In this document: positions 1 through 8,170 of the stretch, piece by piece
Position numbering within the stretch: position 1 is the first letter of the stretch
Layout: each line of letters starts with the position of its first letter
DNA from: Suillus spraguei
Taxonomy: Eukaryota; Basidiomycota; Agaricomycetes; Boletales; Suillaceae
Reading direction: 5' to 3'
Assembly (NCBI GenBank): GCA_016800925.1
Contig: JABCPU010001073.1
Coordinates: 1-16,940 of the forward strand
Length of the DNA: 16,940 nt
Notes under the pieces: generated by a model
Told to the model about the DNA's origin: nothing
Seen by the model: the letters and a program-made list of their open reading frames with translations, nothing else
Database searches by the model: none
Program-made: the position numbers and the translations under genes

Positions 1-89
1 TCGGGATATAAAACTTTCATATGAGCTGCTCGAGCGCCGGCATAGGAACCCTGGCAGCGCTGGAATGTTCAATGTCAGGATCGTCATAG

Positions 90-245
90 AATCATGGTGC
101 CACGTGACAAGACAGAAGGCCCGACGCCAAGGACACCGTCAAAACCATCAAAGCCCTCTGAATGATGTCACACTTAAGAAGGTGACGCGTTGTTTGCGCA
201 TTGTTTTGGTAAATGCAAAGCTTGCCATAGTCACGTGCCATGATT
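90..245. repeat. Imperfect inverted repeat with CACGTG cores
   Basis: Bases 90-108 and the reverse complement of 229-245 agree over about 17 positions, and both arms contain the hexamer CACGTG. The loop is about 120 bp. No gene is recognised between 1 and 279; the short open frame at 65-247 has no family resemblance I can see. A further CACGTG lies at 373-378. It could be a decayed foldback sequence or chance. Confidence 0.4.
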
Positions 246-279
246 AGTCATAGTACTCAACGCTGATACTGGCCTACAT

Positions 280-599
280 GACGAACGTTAACGTTTGTCT
301 ATTCTTCTTGTTATCCTGCCTACGCCAAGCGCCAACGCTCATCAGTCTCGAGTTTTATCACCGGCTATTTCGCACGTGTCCAACTCATCGACGCTGATAC
401 TGGCCTACGTGACGAACGTTAACGTTTGTCTATTCCTGCCTACGCCAAGCGTTAACGCTTGGCCCGCCTGATGAGCGTTAACACTCATCAGATCCTGCCT
501 TCGTCGGGCGCCGACCTGTGACTCTAAGTTTTCTGATGAACGCCAACGCTCATCAGTTTCGAGTTTCAATTCTTGGGTGGACGAGCGCCAACGCTTGTC
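280..599. repeat. Cluster of seven related 20-bp palindromes
   Basis: Seven 20-bp perfect or near-perfect palindromes start at 280, 324, 411, 444, 470, 535 and 580. They share the form GNNNARCGYYAACGYTNNNC. The copy at 444-463 (GCCAAGCGTTAACGCTTGGC) is a perfect palindrome; those at 280 and 411 are identical to each other. The arms come in three kinds (GACGA, GCCAA, GATGA) and the core alternates between GTTAAC and GCCAAC. A longer direct repeat of about 45-65 bp (from about 261 and from about 391) carries the copies at 280 and 411. A diverged eighth copy may sit near 503-520. The stretch up to 735 holds no recognisable gene. Confidence 0.75.
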
Positions 600-735
600 T
601 GAAACCCCCTCAAAACTATATTTCAGACCATGGGCTGGTGAACTGGGTATATGCTCTTTCAAACGTAGCTGTACTCTTCCTGAAAATTTATTGACGACAC
701 AGGGGATTGGCAACTTATCTTATCTTATTTTTTTT

Positions 736-1135
736 CTAGAGGGTATCCAAGGGCGTGTTCGCCAGGACGGCGGCAGCGTATTCTAGGACTTCGACGACTG
801 GAACACCACTCTGGCTGATAATGTGGCATGCGGTCAGGCCATCGCTTTGGTTTTCACTAACTCCGACTCTGGCGAGGGTTACATTACTGTCGATGGCAGG
901 GAGATTGGTACGTTCTTCAGACATTTTGAGGTGATGGTTGTGTTCATTTTCAGCCAGCAACGACCTCACTGCTTGGCCCGTAACATTTAAGGTCACGAAC
1001 ATCGAACCTGTATCTGGGACCGAGGTTTTGCGACACCCATTAACCTCCTTATCTTGATACGTGCGCTCAAGTCACTCGAATGGATTTCTCAGCTTTACGT
1101 TCACCTCTCGTCTAGCGAACGTCCATCTGCTACAT
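736..1135 (+). pseudogene. GH3 beta-glucosidase fragment, internally deleted
   Basis: Intact GH3 enzymes hydrolyse terminal beta-D-glucosyl residues; fungal ones are usually secreted. The frame starting at 736 reads GIQGRVRQDGG, then after a stop DFDDWNTTLADN and ALVFTNSDSGEGYITVDG, a block typical of the C-terminal (alpha/beta)6-sandwich domain of fungal GH3 beta-glucosidases. An in-frame TAG lies at 784-786. A likely intron at 908-953 (GTACGT..TTTTCAG, 46 bp) joins to ASNDLTAWP. The reading then jumps directly to VTFKVTNIEPVSGTEV, which resembles the fibronectin-III-like C-terminal domain, and LYVHLSSSERPSA near 1095-1135 may continue it after a second intron. The catalytic TIM-barrel part and the sequence between these blocks are missing. 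The upstream edge may be an intron acceptor (a T-rich tract ending in TAG at 739). The order of blocks matches the parent gene, so this looks like an internally deleted relic. Confidence 0.72.
908..953 (+). other. Retained intron in GH3 remnant
   Basis: The 46-bp stretch begins GTACGT and ends TTTTCAG. Removing it joins phase-1 exon ends and continues the GH3-like reading from VDGREI to ASNDLTAW. Its presence means the fragment was not copied from a spliced mRNA. Confidence 0.6.
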
Positions 1136-1289
1136 ACAATATTGCTGCCCGACTGTGGAGACGATTATATAATCCAAGCCTCGGACAGATCCGAATAGTT
1201 ATTGTTGGGTCGGTTGTTTGGTCATTGTGGTATTCCTTCAACGTCGATCTAGTAAGTACTACATACTACTTGCAATATCTAAAACTACT

Positions 1290-2935
1290 TCTGTAGGTTC
1301 ATCTGAGGTACCAAAAGTTGCCTCTGCAGGTTCTAATACTGTTTCTGCGGTACTGCTGCAGGTCCTTATGCCGTTTCTGCGGTACTGAAAGCTGCCTCTG
1401 CAGGTTTCAATACCGTTTCTGCGGTACTTCAAGCTGCTTCTGCAGGTCCTCATGCCGTTTCTGCGGTTCTTAAAGCTGCCTCTGCAGGTTTCAATAACGT
1501 TTCTGTGGTATTAAAGCTGCTTCTGCAGGTTCTAATACCGTTTCTGCGGTACTTAAAGCTGCTTCTGCAGGTCCTCATGCCGTTTCTGCGGGTACTTGAA
1601 AGCTGCTTCTGCAGGTCCTCATGCCGTTTTGCGGTACTTAAAGCTGCCTCTGCAGGTTCTAATACTGTTTCTGCGGTACTGAAAGCTGCCTCTGCAGGTT
1701 TCAATAACGTTTCTGTGGTACTTAAAAGCTGCTTCTGCAGGTCCTCATGCCATTTCTGCGGTACTTAAAGCTGCTTCTGCAGGTCCTCATGCCGTTTCTG
1801 CGGTACTTAAAGCTGCTTCTGCAGGTCCTCATGCCGTTTCTGCGGTACTTGAAAGCCGCTTCTGCAAGTCTCTAAACCGTTTTCTGCGGTACTTAAAGCT
1901 GCTTCTGCAGGTTCTAATACCGTTTCTGCGGTACGCAAAGCTGCTTCTGCAGGTCCTCATGCCGTTTCTGCGGTACTTAAAGCTGCTTCTGCAGGTCCTC
2001 ATGCCGTTTCTGCGGTACTTGAAAGCTGCTTCTGCAGGTCCTCATGCCGTTTTTGCGGTACTTAAAGCTGCCTCTGCAGGTCTAATACTGTTTCTGCGGT
2101 ACTTCCGCAGGTCCTCATGCCGTTTCTGCGGTACTTAAAGCTGCTTCTGCAGGTTCTAATACCGTTTTTGCGGTACTTAAAAGCTGCTTTTGCAGGTCCT
2201 CATGCCATTTTCTGCGGGTACTTAAAGCTGCTTCTGCAGGTCCTCATGCCGTTTCTGCGGTACTTGAAAGCTGCTTCTGCAGGTCTCAAAACCGTTTCTG
2301 CGGTACTTAAAAGCTGCTTTTTGCAGGTCCTCATGCCGTTTCTGCGGTACTTAAAGCTGCTTCTGCAGGTTCTAATACCGTTTCTGCGGTACTTAAAGCT
2401 GCTTCTGCAGGTTCTAATACCGTTTTTTTGCCGGTACTTAAAAGCTGCTTTTGCAGGTCCTCATGCCATTTCTGCGGTACTTAAAGCTGCTTTTGCAGGT
2501 CCTTCATGCCGTTTCTGCGGTACTTAAAGCTGCTTCTGCAGGTTCCTCATGCCGTTTCTTGCGGTACTTACAAGCTGCTTCTGCAGGTCCTCATGCCGTT
2601 CTGCGGTACTTGAAACCGCTTCTGCAATCTTCTAAAACCGTTTCTGCGGTACTTACAAGCTGCTTCTGCAGGTCCTCATGCCGTTCTGCGGTACTTGAAA
2701 GCTGTTCTGCAGGTCTCAAAACCGTTTTCTGCGTACTTGAAAGCTGCTTCTGCAGGTCCTCATGCCGTTTCTGCGGTACTTAAGGCCTGCTTCTGCAGGT
2801 CCTAATACCGTTGCTGAGGTACCAAAAGCTGCTTCTGCAGGTGCTCATGCTGTTTCTGCGGCACTTGAAAGCTGCTTCTGCAGGTCTAAATGCCGCTGCT
2901 GCGGTACCTAAGGCTATCTGTCTTTGCTGCCGCTT
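1290..2935 (+). repeat. 42-bp tandem repeat, about 39 units (14-codon minisatellite)
   Basis: The unit is 42 bp, so 14 codons, and on the plus strand reads AVLKAASAGPHAVS. Nearly every unit carries CTGCAG. I count about 39 units; the first (about 1300) and last two or three (from about 2810) are diverged, as expected for array edges. Four main classes differ only in the six codons after the CTGCAG: GPHAVS (about half), GSNTVS, GLKTVS and GFNNVS. Many units carry one- or two-base indels, often in T, A or G runs (for example 2424-2431), and at least two are shortened (about 1350 and 2100). No reading frame crosses the whole array; the longest uninterrupted stretch is about 400 bp. It may be the decayed Ala-rich stalk of a surface protein, but no flanking exon proves this. 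Confidence 0.85.
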
Positions 2936-3164
2936 CTGCAACTACCAAACACCAATGCTATTCCTGCCCTCCACTTACTCCATCTGCATGCTGTAAAGTT
3001 CCTTGTGTAAACTATGAGCAACTGTGGCTTAGGTCATTTTGATTCTTGGTTGGTTCCTGATGTCGATTAGACGATTGTACTAGGCCCGCTAACACTACTT
3101 CGCGTACTTTTCGCATGTCAAGCATGCTTGCACCCATGTTCCATCTCAGATGAGTGTTCTTTTA
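2936..3164. other. No feature recognised
   Basis: Between the tandem array and the ABC-transporter remnant I see no gene, repeat or clear signal. Confidence 0.4.
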
Positions 3165-3534
3165 CTAGTACCAACCCTCCAGGAGGTTTACCGACTCACG
3201 TGCACCTTACCAGCTTCCCCCAAACATCGACAGGCCTCGTTCTCACCTTCCACCCGTCTCTACAATCGAAGCATGGGTGTTTAACGACCATGCAAGTTGC
3301 TTCACTTCCATCATCCATACTTGTGGACTGATCTAGGATTTCAGCACATACTGGATGGCTGGGCTTGCACACGACGGAGTTCATTTCTTTAATTTGTTTA
3401 TATTCGTTATCATCCTGTACACGCTGGTCATGACACTCATTGTATGTCTTTTTTTACTATCACGCCCTACCTCCTCTGATTACTGGTTGGTCACGCAGAA
3501 TTTCCTTCTAGGAACTCTATTCCGCAATGGAGGC
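3165..3534 (+). pseudogene. ABC transporter (ABCG/PDR-like) fragment
   Basis: ABCG transporters are ATP-driven membrane pumps with the nucleotide-binding domain ahead of the membrane domain. The clearest part is 3343-3441, STYWMAGLAHDGVHFFN then a hydrophobic run ending LYTLVMTLI, joined across a 57-bp intron (3442-3498, GTATGT..ACGCAG) to NFLLGTLFRNGG. This matches the ABC-2 type membrane domain of fungal ABCG proteins, where the segment reads like GLxHDxxxFFxF...LYTLxMTLFNFLLGxxFxNGG. Upstream, TSTGLVLTFH at about 3225-3255, followed one frame over by EAW, resembles the H-loop end of the ATP-binding domain, and the preceding NPPGGL may be the decayed D-loop. If so, the two parts are joined by a large deletion. 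No frame spans the whole. Confidence 0.65.
3442..3498 (+). other. Retained intron in ABC transporter remnant
   Basis: The 57-bp stretch has the donor GTATGT and the acceptor CGCAG. Its removal joins MTLI to NFLLGTLFRNGG, restoring the usual order of this conserved membrane segment. Confidence 0.65.
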
Positions 3535-3545
3535 AATTATGCGCG

Positions 3546-5255
3546 TCCAAAAATGGTGCAGGGCAAACTGTAACGAGCGAGAATGCCCTTCAGCTGCCAC
3601 TCACTTACTACGGTCCGAGTGTGAGTACCTTTGTTTGCACACTCGTTTCTATGGCCGAAGAAATGCGCTTCAAGATAACTATACATTGCGTACCATACTG
3701 ATGCCCTTACCTTCCAGATTCCCTTAGGCAGTGACGGCGCTTGGACTTACGGTGGTCTCACCTCGCCAGCAGCTTCCACTTCCTCTCTAACGTCCCGACC
3801 TACCGTGACATCCTTTACCTCCACCCCAACATCATCCTCTGCGACATCTACATCGTCTTCATCAACCCATTAGTCTACATCGCCATCTGCCTCATCTGCA
3901 TCTGCATCCCCTTCCACCTCTGCGACATCAAATCGTTCTTCGAACGCAACTGCTTTATCTAAAGGAGCCTTCATTGGTATCATCATTGGTGCCATCATCT
4001 TGTTCATCATTTTGCTTCTGCTTTTTATCTGGTTCGTTCGTTGGAACTCCTGTCGACGAGACTCTAGAGCTATCACACCTATATGGACAGGATGGAATGT
4101 TCTCACACCTGATCCAACCGGAGACGAGGAGAACCGTCCAGCCAGTCTAGGTTCTCCTCGCGACACCGGTGTGATGAAGCAGATTATTTCCTCCGTCGTA
4201 GCACCGCTACCGATCCTGAACGCCGTCCATGGCCAGTATCTTCTCTTCCGCCCGGTGCTGCCCTACCCCATATTGTAGGAAGCGCTGGCTCCGACCGAAC
4301 AAGGTCCTCTCAGGCTTCGATAGACTATGGCGTCATCGTGCCTGGCTCAGAACACTTTGGACAGCCATACGGTGGTGACGGTGGCCCAGCCTATGCCAGC
4401 AGTGAAATGCTAGGTCACATCTTGCCTCCTAAATAGCTCCTTCGCATTGAAGATGAGGAAGAGCTGGAAGACATACCCCAACCACGCATGTACAGTTCAA
4501 GCCATCCCTCTTTGCCCGAGCACATCGCCCCACTACTTCCACCCCCACCTTTTGAAGACACTGCTACACGCAAACCTTCAGGCCGCTCACTACTTAATGA
4601 AAAGGAAAAGTCCGTCCGCAGTGCCTCTTATCCAACAAGTGACCTGGAGGACTCAAGAGTCTTCACTGCTCGCCGCGCACGCGTCCAGTGACACTCCACA
4701 AATATCCAGCCTGTCGCAGGACCTGGCAGCTGGCGCAATTCCTTCTCTCGTCTGCGAAAGAGCTGGTTTGGATCCTCGTCATCTCGCAGCGGATCAAACT
4801 CGCGCAAGGGATCGGATAAAGACGCAGAAGGCAGCCCAATCCTTACTCGGCTGCATGCTTGGTGTAGGCTATACCCCTGCAGGAGAACTTCCGATGTCGA
4901 GCGTGAGCGCTAAGAGCGCAATATCTGTGAACACGGTGCACCATGACGCAGTCTCTCGTATGGGCACCCCAGTTTCCCTTCCTTCCAGAGCCATCACACC
5001 TGTGAGTCAGGGGAAGTGCAGTATCTGCAACGGACTTTGGACCTCCTATGCGGAGTGGGGCACCCCCAGCATGACGATCCATATGATTTGCTAAGTAGTA
5101 GGAATCCCCGCCCGTTGTCCCCACAGGCATCGATGTTCTGGATATACCAGCACCAGCACCTTTCTCGTCTGCTTCAATGAACGGGAGATCTTTGCCGCCA
5201 GGTCTTGTCCCGTTGTCTAGTCGCCATGTATGGAGGGACTCCTGCCACGAGCAGG
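3546..5255 (+). pseudogene. Decayed Ser/Thr-rich single-pass membrane protein
   Basis: The visible order is that of a fungal cell-surface protein. A short exon (3546-3620) ends LPLTYYGPS, then comes a 97-bp intron (3621-3717, GTGAGT..TTCCAG). Next is a Ser/Thr/Ala-rich stretch (about 3755-3960), one transmembrane helix (about 3964-4038, GAFIGIIIGAIILFI...), a basic stop-transfer patch (RWNSCRRD), and a long polar, Ser/Pro-rich cytoplasmic tail (NSFSRLRKSWFG near 4740, DVLDIPAPAPF near 5135). The frame is broken by TAG at 3871-3873, a shift near 4171, TAG at 4434-4436, TGA at 4689-4691, and further shifts after about 4840. The three stops lie in phase with coding-like sequence on both sides. 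I do not recognise the family; the plan resembles Mid2/WSC-type sensors and other basidiomycete membrane proteins. The 5' part, including any signal peptide, is missing. Confidence 0.6.
3964..4038 (+). other. Predicted transmembrane helix of the membrane-protein remnant
   Basis: About 25 residues of Ile, Leu, Phe, Gly and Ala follow a Ser/Thr-rich segment and precede RWNSCRRD, a positively charged stop-transfer patch. By the positive-inside rule the C-terminal tail would face the cytoplasm. Confidence 0.75.
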
Positions 5256-5297
5256 TGATGGTTGGAGAAGCTTAGCCGGTGGCGGCCTACCCACTCC

Positions 5298-6336
5298 CTG
5301 TCTCCCGTGACCGTCACCAATACCGCGTCCCTCCTCCGTATCATTGCACTTGCCCTCATATCAGGGGCTGCTATTGCCTCTCGTCTATTTGCTGTTATCA
5401 ATTTTCAGAGTATTATCCATGAATTGTACGTGCAACCGTATATGAATGTGACCACTGACACAATGAACTCTTGACAGTGACCCATGGTTTAACTAGTGCG
5501 TATATTTTGTGTGTAATTTGCATGCTCAGTGTCCCCTTTATAGTCGCGCAACAAAGGTTCTCGCCTCCCAAGGTTTCTATGTGAGCAGTCAGGCTCTTCA
5601 ACTAGCACTTCACAGGTCACGTTTTTCAGGAAATTTGGAACTGGTTTGACCCAACGGCACCTTGGACGTGTAGTCGGTGGAACAATCTATCCCGGTCTTA
5701 TGGCAACCAGTGGGTGTAATATACAACTTACTCCATGCACTCAACCTACCGGTCGATATCCGCAACATTTGCGTCCTCCTAGCTCCAGGATTTAGCGCCT
5801 TAACTGCTTGGGCCACATACATGTGCGCGCGTTCTGTATTTCATTGTGTCAGTTAATTTACTATCACTTTCCAGGTTTACAAAAGAAATGAAAGACGAAA
5901 GTGCTGGTCTTCCTGCAGCCACGTTTATCGGCATCGTGCCGGGTTACATCTCGCGTTCCGTCACCGGCTCGTATGACAATGTGGCTGTCGCTATATTCTT
6001 GCTCGTGTTTACCTTTTTCGCATGGATCAAGGCACTCAAGCAGGGAAGTGCTTTTTTGGCACCATTACTGCTGTATTTTACTTCTACATGGTTGCTGCAT
6101 GGGGTATGCCGTCTATTATTTATTTATTTAGATCTGACAATGGTGCACTAGGTGGGTTATGCATTCATCACAAACATGATTCCTTGCATGCGCTGGTCTT
6201 ATTTACCTGTGCACAACCCTCCATTACTGAGTAGACACTAAAGTACATTTCCTATCATTACTTCGGTGTCCGAGCACCAGCCTACCGCTTGGCCCTCGTT
6301 CTTCATTGACTTGCACTTCCTTCCCTGCGGGTGTCA
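5298..6336 (+). pseudogene. STT3: STT3 oligosaccharyltransferase catalytic subunit, broken copy
   Basis: STT3 transfers the lipid-linked glycan to Asn-X-Ser/Thr sites in the ER lumen. The order [129 protein letters not shown] and YAFITNMIP follows the STT3 N-terminal half. Introns are readable at 5426-5477, 5496-5543, 5581-5629, 5823-5874 and 6104-6151; exon 5478-5495 is only 18 bp and encodes the FDPWFNY motif with the catalytic Asp. Frameshifts lie near 5660, 5714, in the T-run 6052-6057, and near 6180. After LHALVL the reading skips about 190 residues to PIITSVSEHQPTAWPSFF and FPAGV (to 6336). The WWDYG region is absent and no ATG is seen at the start. An intact copy should exist elsewhere. 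Confidence 0.88.
5478..5495 (+). other. 18-bp microexon with STT3 catalytic motif
   Basis: The exon lies between an intron ending in GACAG and a donor GTGCGT. Joined to its neighbours it encodes FDPWFNY in the first luminal loop, the STT3 site whose Asp binds the metal ion in characterised homologues. Both splice junctions restore the conserved reading. Confidence 0.7.
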
Positions 6337-6420
6337 TCGGATGCATACCCCAGGTTGATCACCGCCGAGTACAGGCCAATAGCCCTGTCATAATCGCTTG
6401 CAGCCAGGGCAGCATTTCCA
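6337..6420 (-). pseudogene. TPR-motif protein fragment
   Basis: On the minus strand, after a likely intron acceptor (CAG at complement 6423-6421), the frame reads GNAALAASDYDRAIGLYSA and then VINLGYASD. This is a tetratricopeptide helix pair (G-N-A...A..YD.AI.LY..AI.L), a protein-interaction motif common in basidiomycete TPR/F-box-type proteins. Only about one repeat is present. It ends at about 6337, exactly where the plus-strand STT3 relic ends, so a rearrangement junction lies here. Confidence 0.55.
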
Positions 6421-6423
6421 CTG

Positions 6424-7000
6424 GTAAGAAAAACCTGCTGACTTTATCCGAGCTGATGACAGACCGCAATCTACGAGACATTGACTTTGACTTTGAATTC
6501 GCCTCCAGGCCAGCAGAGAGGTGCCAGCCTTGATCAGATATTCTCGCCCCAACATCGTTCTCGCCACCTGATTTTAATGCGCCAATAATCAAGAAAGCCA
6601 ATCTCAGCTTCGTCGCCAAAAACATATATATTATCTGGATTTCCTTTCGTCTCTGCTTTCTCCAGTGACAACTGTCTTTCCTCCTCCTCACGATCCCAAA
6701 GTACCTCTTCCCACTGAGAGTCGCCGATGGTGACTGCCACTGGAGGACAGATGTGAGAAGGTTAGATAAAAGCTCTGAGGTCCCATCTGCTGTTTGGGAG
6801 TGGAGAACCGGTAAGGGAAGATGCTCGGCTTGTGCATCATTACAGAATTAAATCAAATTGTCACCTACGAAGGTTGATCACTCACTTCAGGAAGCATCCC
6901 TTTGACGGCACCACCGGCAAGGACTACATGACCAACACAGACGAGTCAATCATTGTCAACAGCAAACATCTCATCCATCGAACAGCGTGTCTAAAACGGC
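6424..7000 (-). other. Coding-like traces of unknown gene(s), minus strand
   Basis: A minus-strand open stretch (6740-6534) contains WDREEEERQLSLEKAETKG and NIYVFGDEAEIGFLDYW. A likely acceptor (CCTCCAG) lies just before its start near 6740, and about 150 bp upstream a minus-strand phrase VVLAGGAVKGMLPE is followed by a donor-like GTGAGT. These look like exon remnants, but the phases do not join cleanly and I cannot name the protein. On the plus strand the same stretch has open frames (6306-6533, 6832-7092) with no family resemblance. It may be upstream exons of the TPR gene or a separate relic. Confidence 0.3.
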
Positions 7001-7589
7001 CGGGGGAACGGCAGACTGATGGGGTACGCCTCACATCAGGGCATTCACGTGTTTGGATATGCACACGGGACACTGGGGGTCTCTTAGACTAGACAGTATT
7101 GTCCTACATAGAGTACTACTCTGCAAAGGACAGAAATTGTAAAAAAAAAGAGTATGAAACAAAGGAATACAATATATCTACGGATGGCTTGCCTGCAGCC
7201 TGTCTAGCATTGGAAAGATCCCGCTTGAGTGACTAGAGCTTAGCTTGGTGACGTTCAGCGTCATTGCCAACCCGCTCTTGTATCTTCTATAAATTTTGCA
7301 GCTTTCTGGATGAGTGCTTGATCTGAGCGTCCACCTCTACTAGCTCAGGTTCCTACTACATAGACTATTTCATAATGTATACGTTAGTATTACTTAGTAA
7401 TGTATAAATTTCATATTTTGATGTACTCGCTGAATGTATTGATTTCTGGAGTGTGCAAGTGGCAGGCGCGCATTAGCACCACCTTGGGAATTATTTAGTA
7501 GTGTATATATCTCATATTGTATGGAGAAAAGGCAGTTCCCGTCGCGAGATAGTGACATAGTGTACTGTAGTGCGTTTGGACTTGATGAA
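7001..7589. other. AT-rich intergenic stretch
   Basis: No gene is recognised. A run of nine A lies at about 7142-7150. Two similar pieces of about 30 bp (from about 7394 and from about 7494, both TTAGTARTGTATAWAT then CATATT) form a diverged direct repeat about 100 bp apart, just left of the LINE. Confidence 0.35.
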
Positions 7590-7644
7590 TTCGGTGTGAG
7601 AGGTCACGTGATCGCGAGAGCGCTGACCCGGATTTGGAGGGTGA

Positions 7645-7983
7645 ATGCGCGTCGCGCTTCTGTTCTTCTTCTTTCTTATCCATCTCATCAGCAACGCGCT
7701 GCAAGAAATGGCACGTTTCAACTCTGCTCTCCTTGACACTACTGCTACTCCTGAGCTTGAGATGCACCCTACTTATTCAGCTAAGGTCACTGCACCGCCC
7801 ATGGAGGTTGAGGAGACTGAGGTTGACAAAGCACATCGCGTTTGGGCCACTTTGCGAGAAAGGCTGGATACTCAGATCAAGATTATCCCAGAGAGCGACC
7901 CAACGCTATTTGATGATAGAATCCGCTTCAAGAACAGCCAAAGTGACGCCAACCACGAGCAAACCCGAACAAGCTCCCAATAG
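7645..7983 (+). CDS. LINE ORF1-like protein, short
   Basis: This 112-residue frame lies just ahead of ORF2. Its first 20 residues are hydrophobic and probably not native, so an internal Met at 7708 (MARFNSALLDTT) is a plausible real start. The rest is polar (EVDKAHRVWATLRERLDTQ). No CCHC knuckle is present, although ORF1 proteins of this group usually carry nucleic-acid-binding motifs; the frame is much shorter than usual. A Pro/Thr/Gln-rich reading continues in another frame (7634-8146), so ORF1 may be frameshifted or truncated. I take it as ORF1 from position alone. Confidence 0.45.
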   Translation: MRVALLFFFFLIHLISNALQEMARFNSALLDTTATPELEMHPTYSAKVTAPPMEVEETEVDKAHRVWATLRERLDTQIKIIPESDPTLFDDRIRFKNSQSDANHEQTRTSSQ

Positions 7984-8170
7984 GACTCAACTCTCAAGCA
8001 CACCTTATGGACAACTGGCTCAACTCGCAACCAACCAACGAAAACAACCCGGACCTGCACGCGCAATCAAACTCACCTCAGATCTCCTCCGCCAACACCA
8101 CACCCTTGTGGTTCCCTCCCTCAACCCCAGACATCAACATCGGTAGCCCCTCACCATCTGACTTTGCATA

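Noticed and set aside
405..713. Minus-strand 102-residue open frame
   Set aside because: It is a translation of the palindrome cluster (repeated RWRSS), not a gene.
736..1002. Minus-strand 88-residue open frame
   Set aside because: It is the antisense shadow of the GH3 remnant, which has a clear family match on the plus strand.
1259..2783. Open frames on both strands within the tandem array
   Set aside because: They are all segments of the same 42-bp unit in different frames, broken by indels, with no start context, flanking exon or family resemblance.
1290..2935. CRISPR array
   Set aside because: Units are contiguous near-identical copies with no unique spacers, and the window is eukaryotic.
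736..6336. All frameshifts dismissed as sequencing error
   Set aside because: LINE frames of 2.7 kb and 1.4 kb in the same window are open, and internal deletions and in-phase stops cannot come from homopolymer error. Error in parts of the tandem array remains possible.
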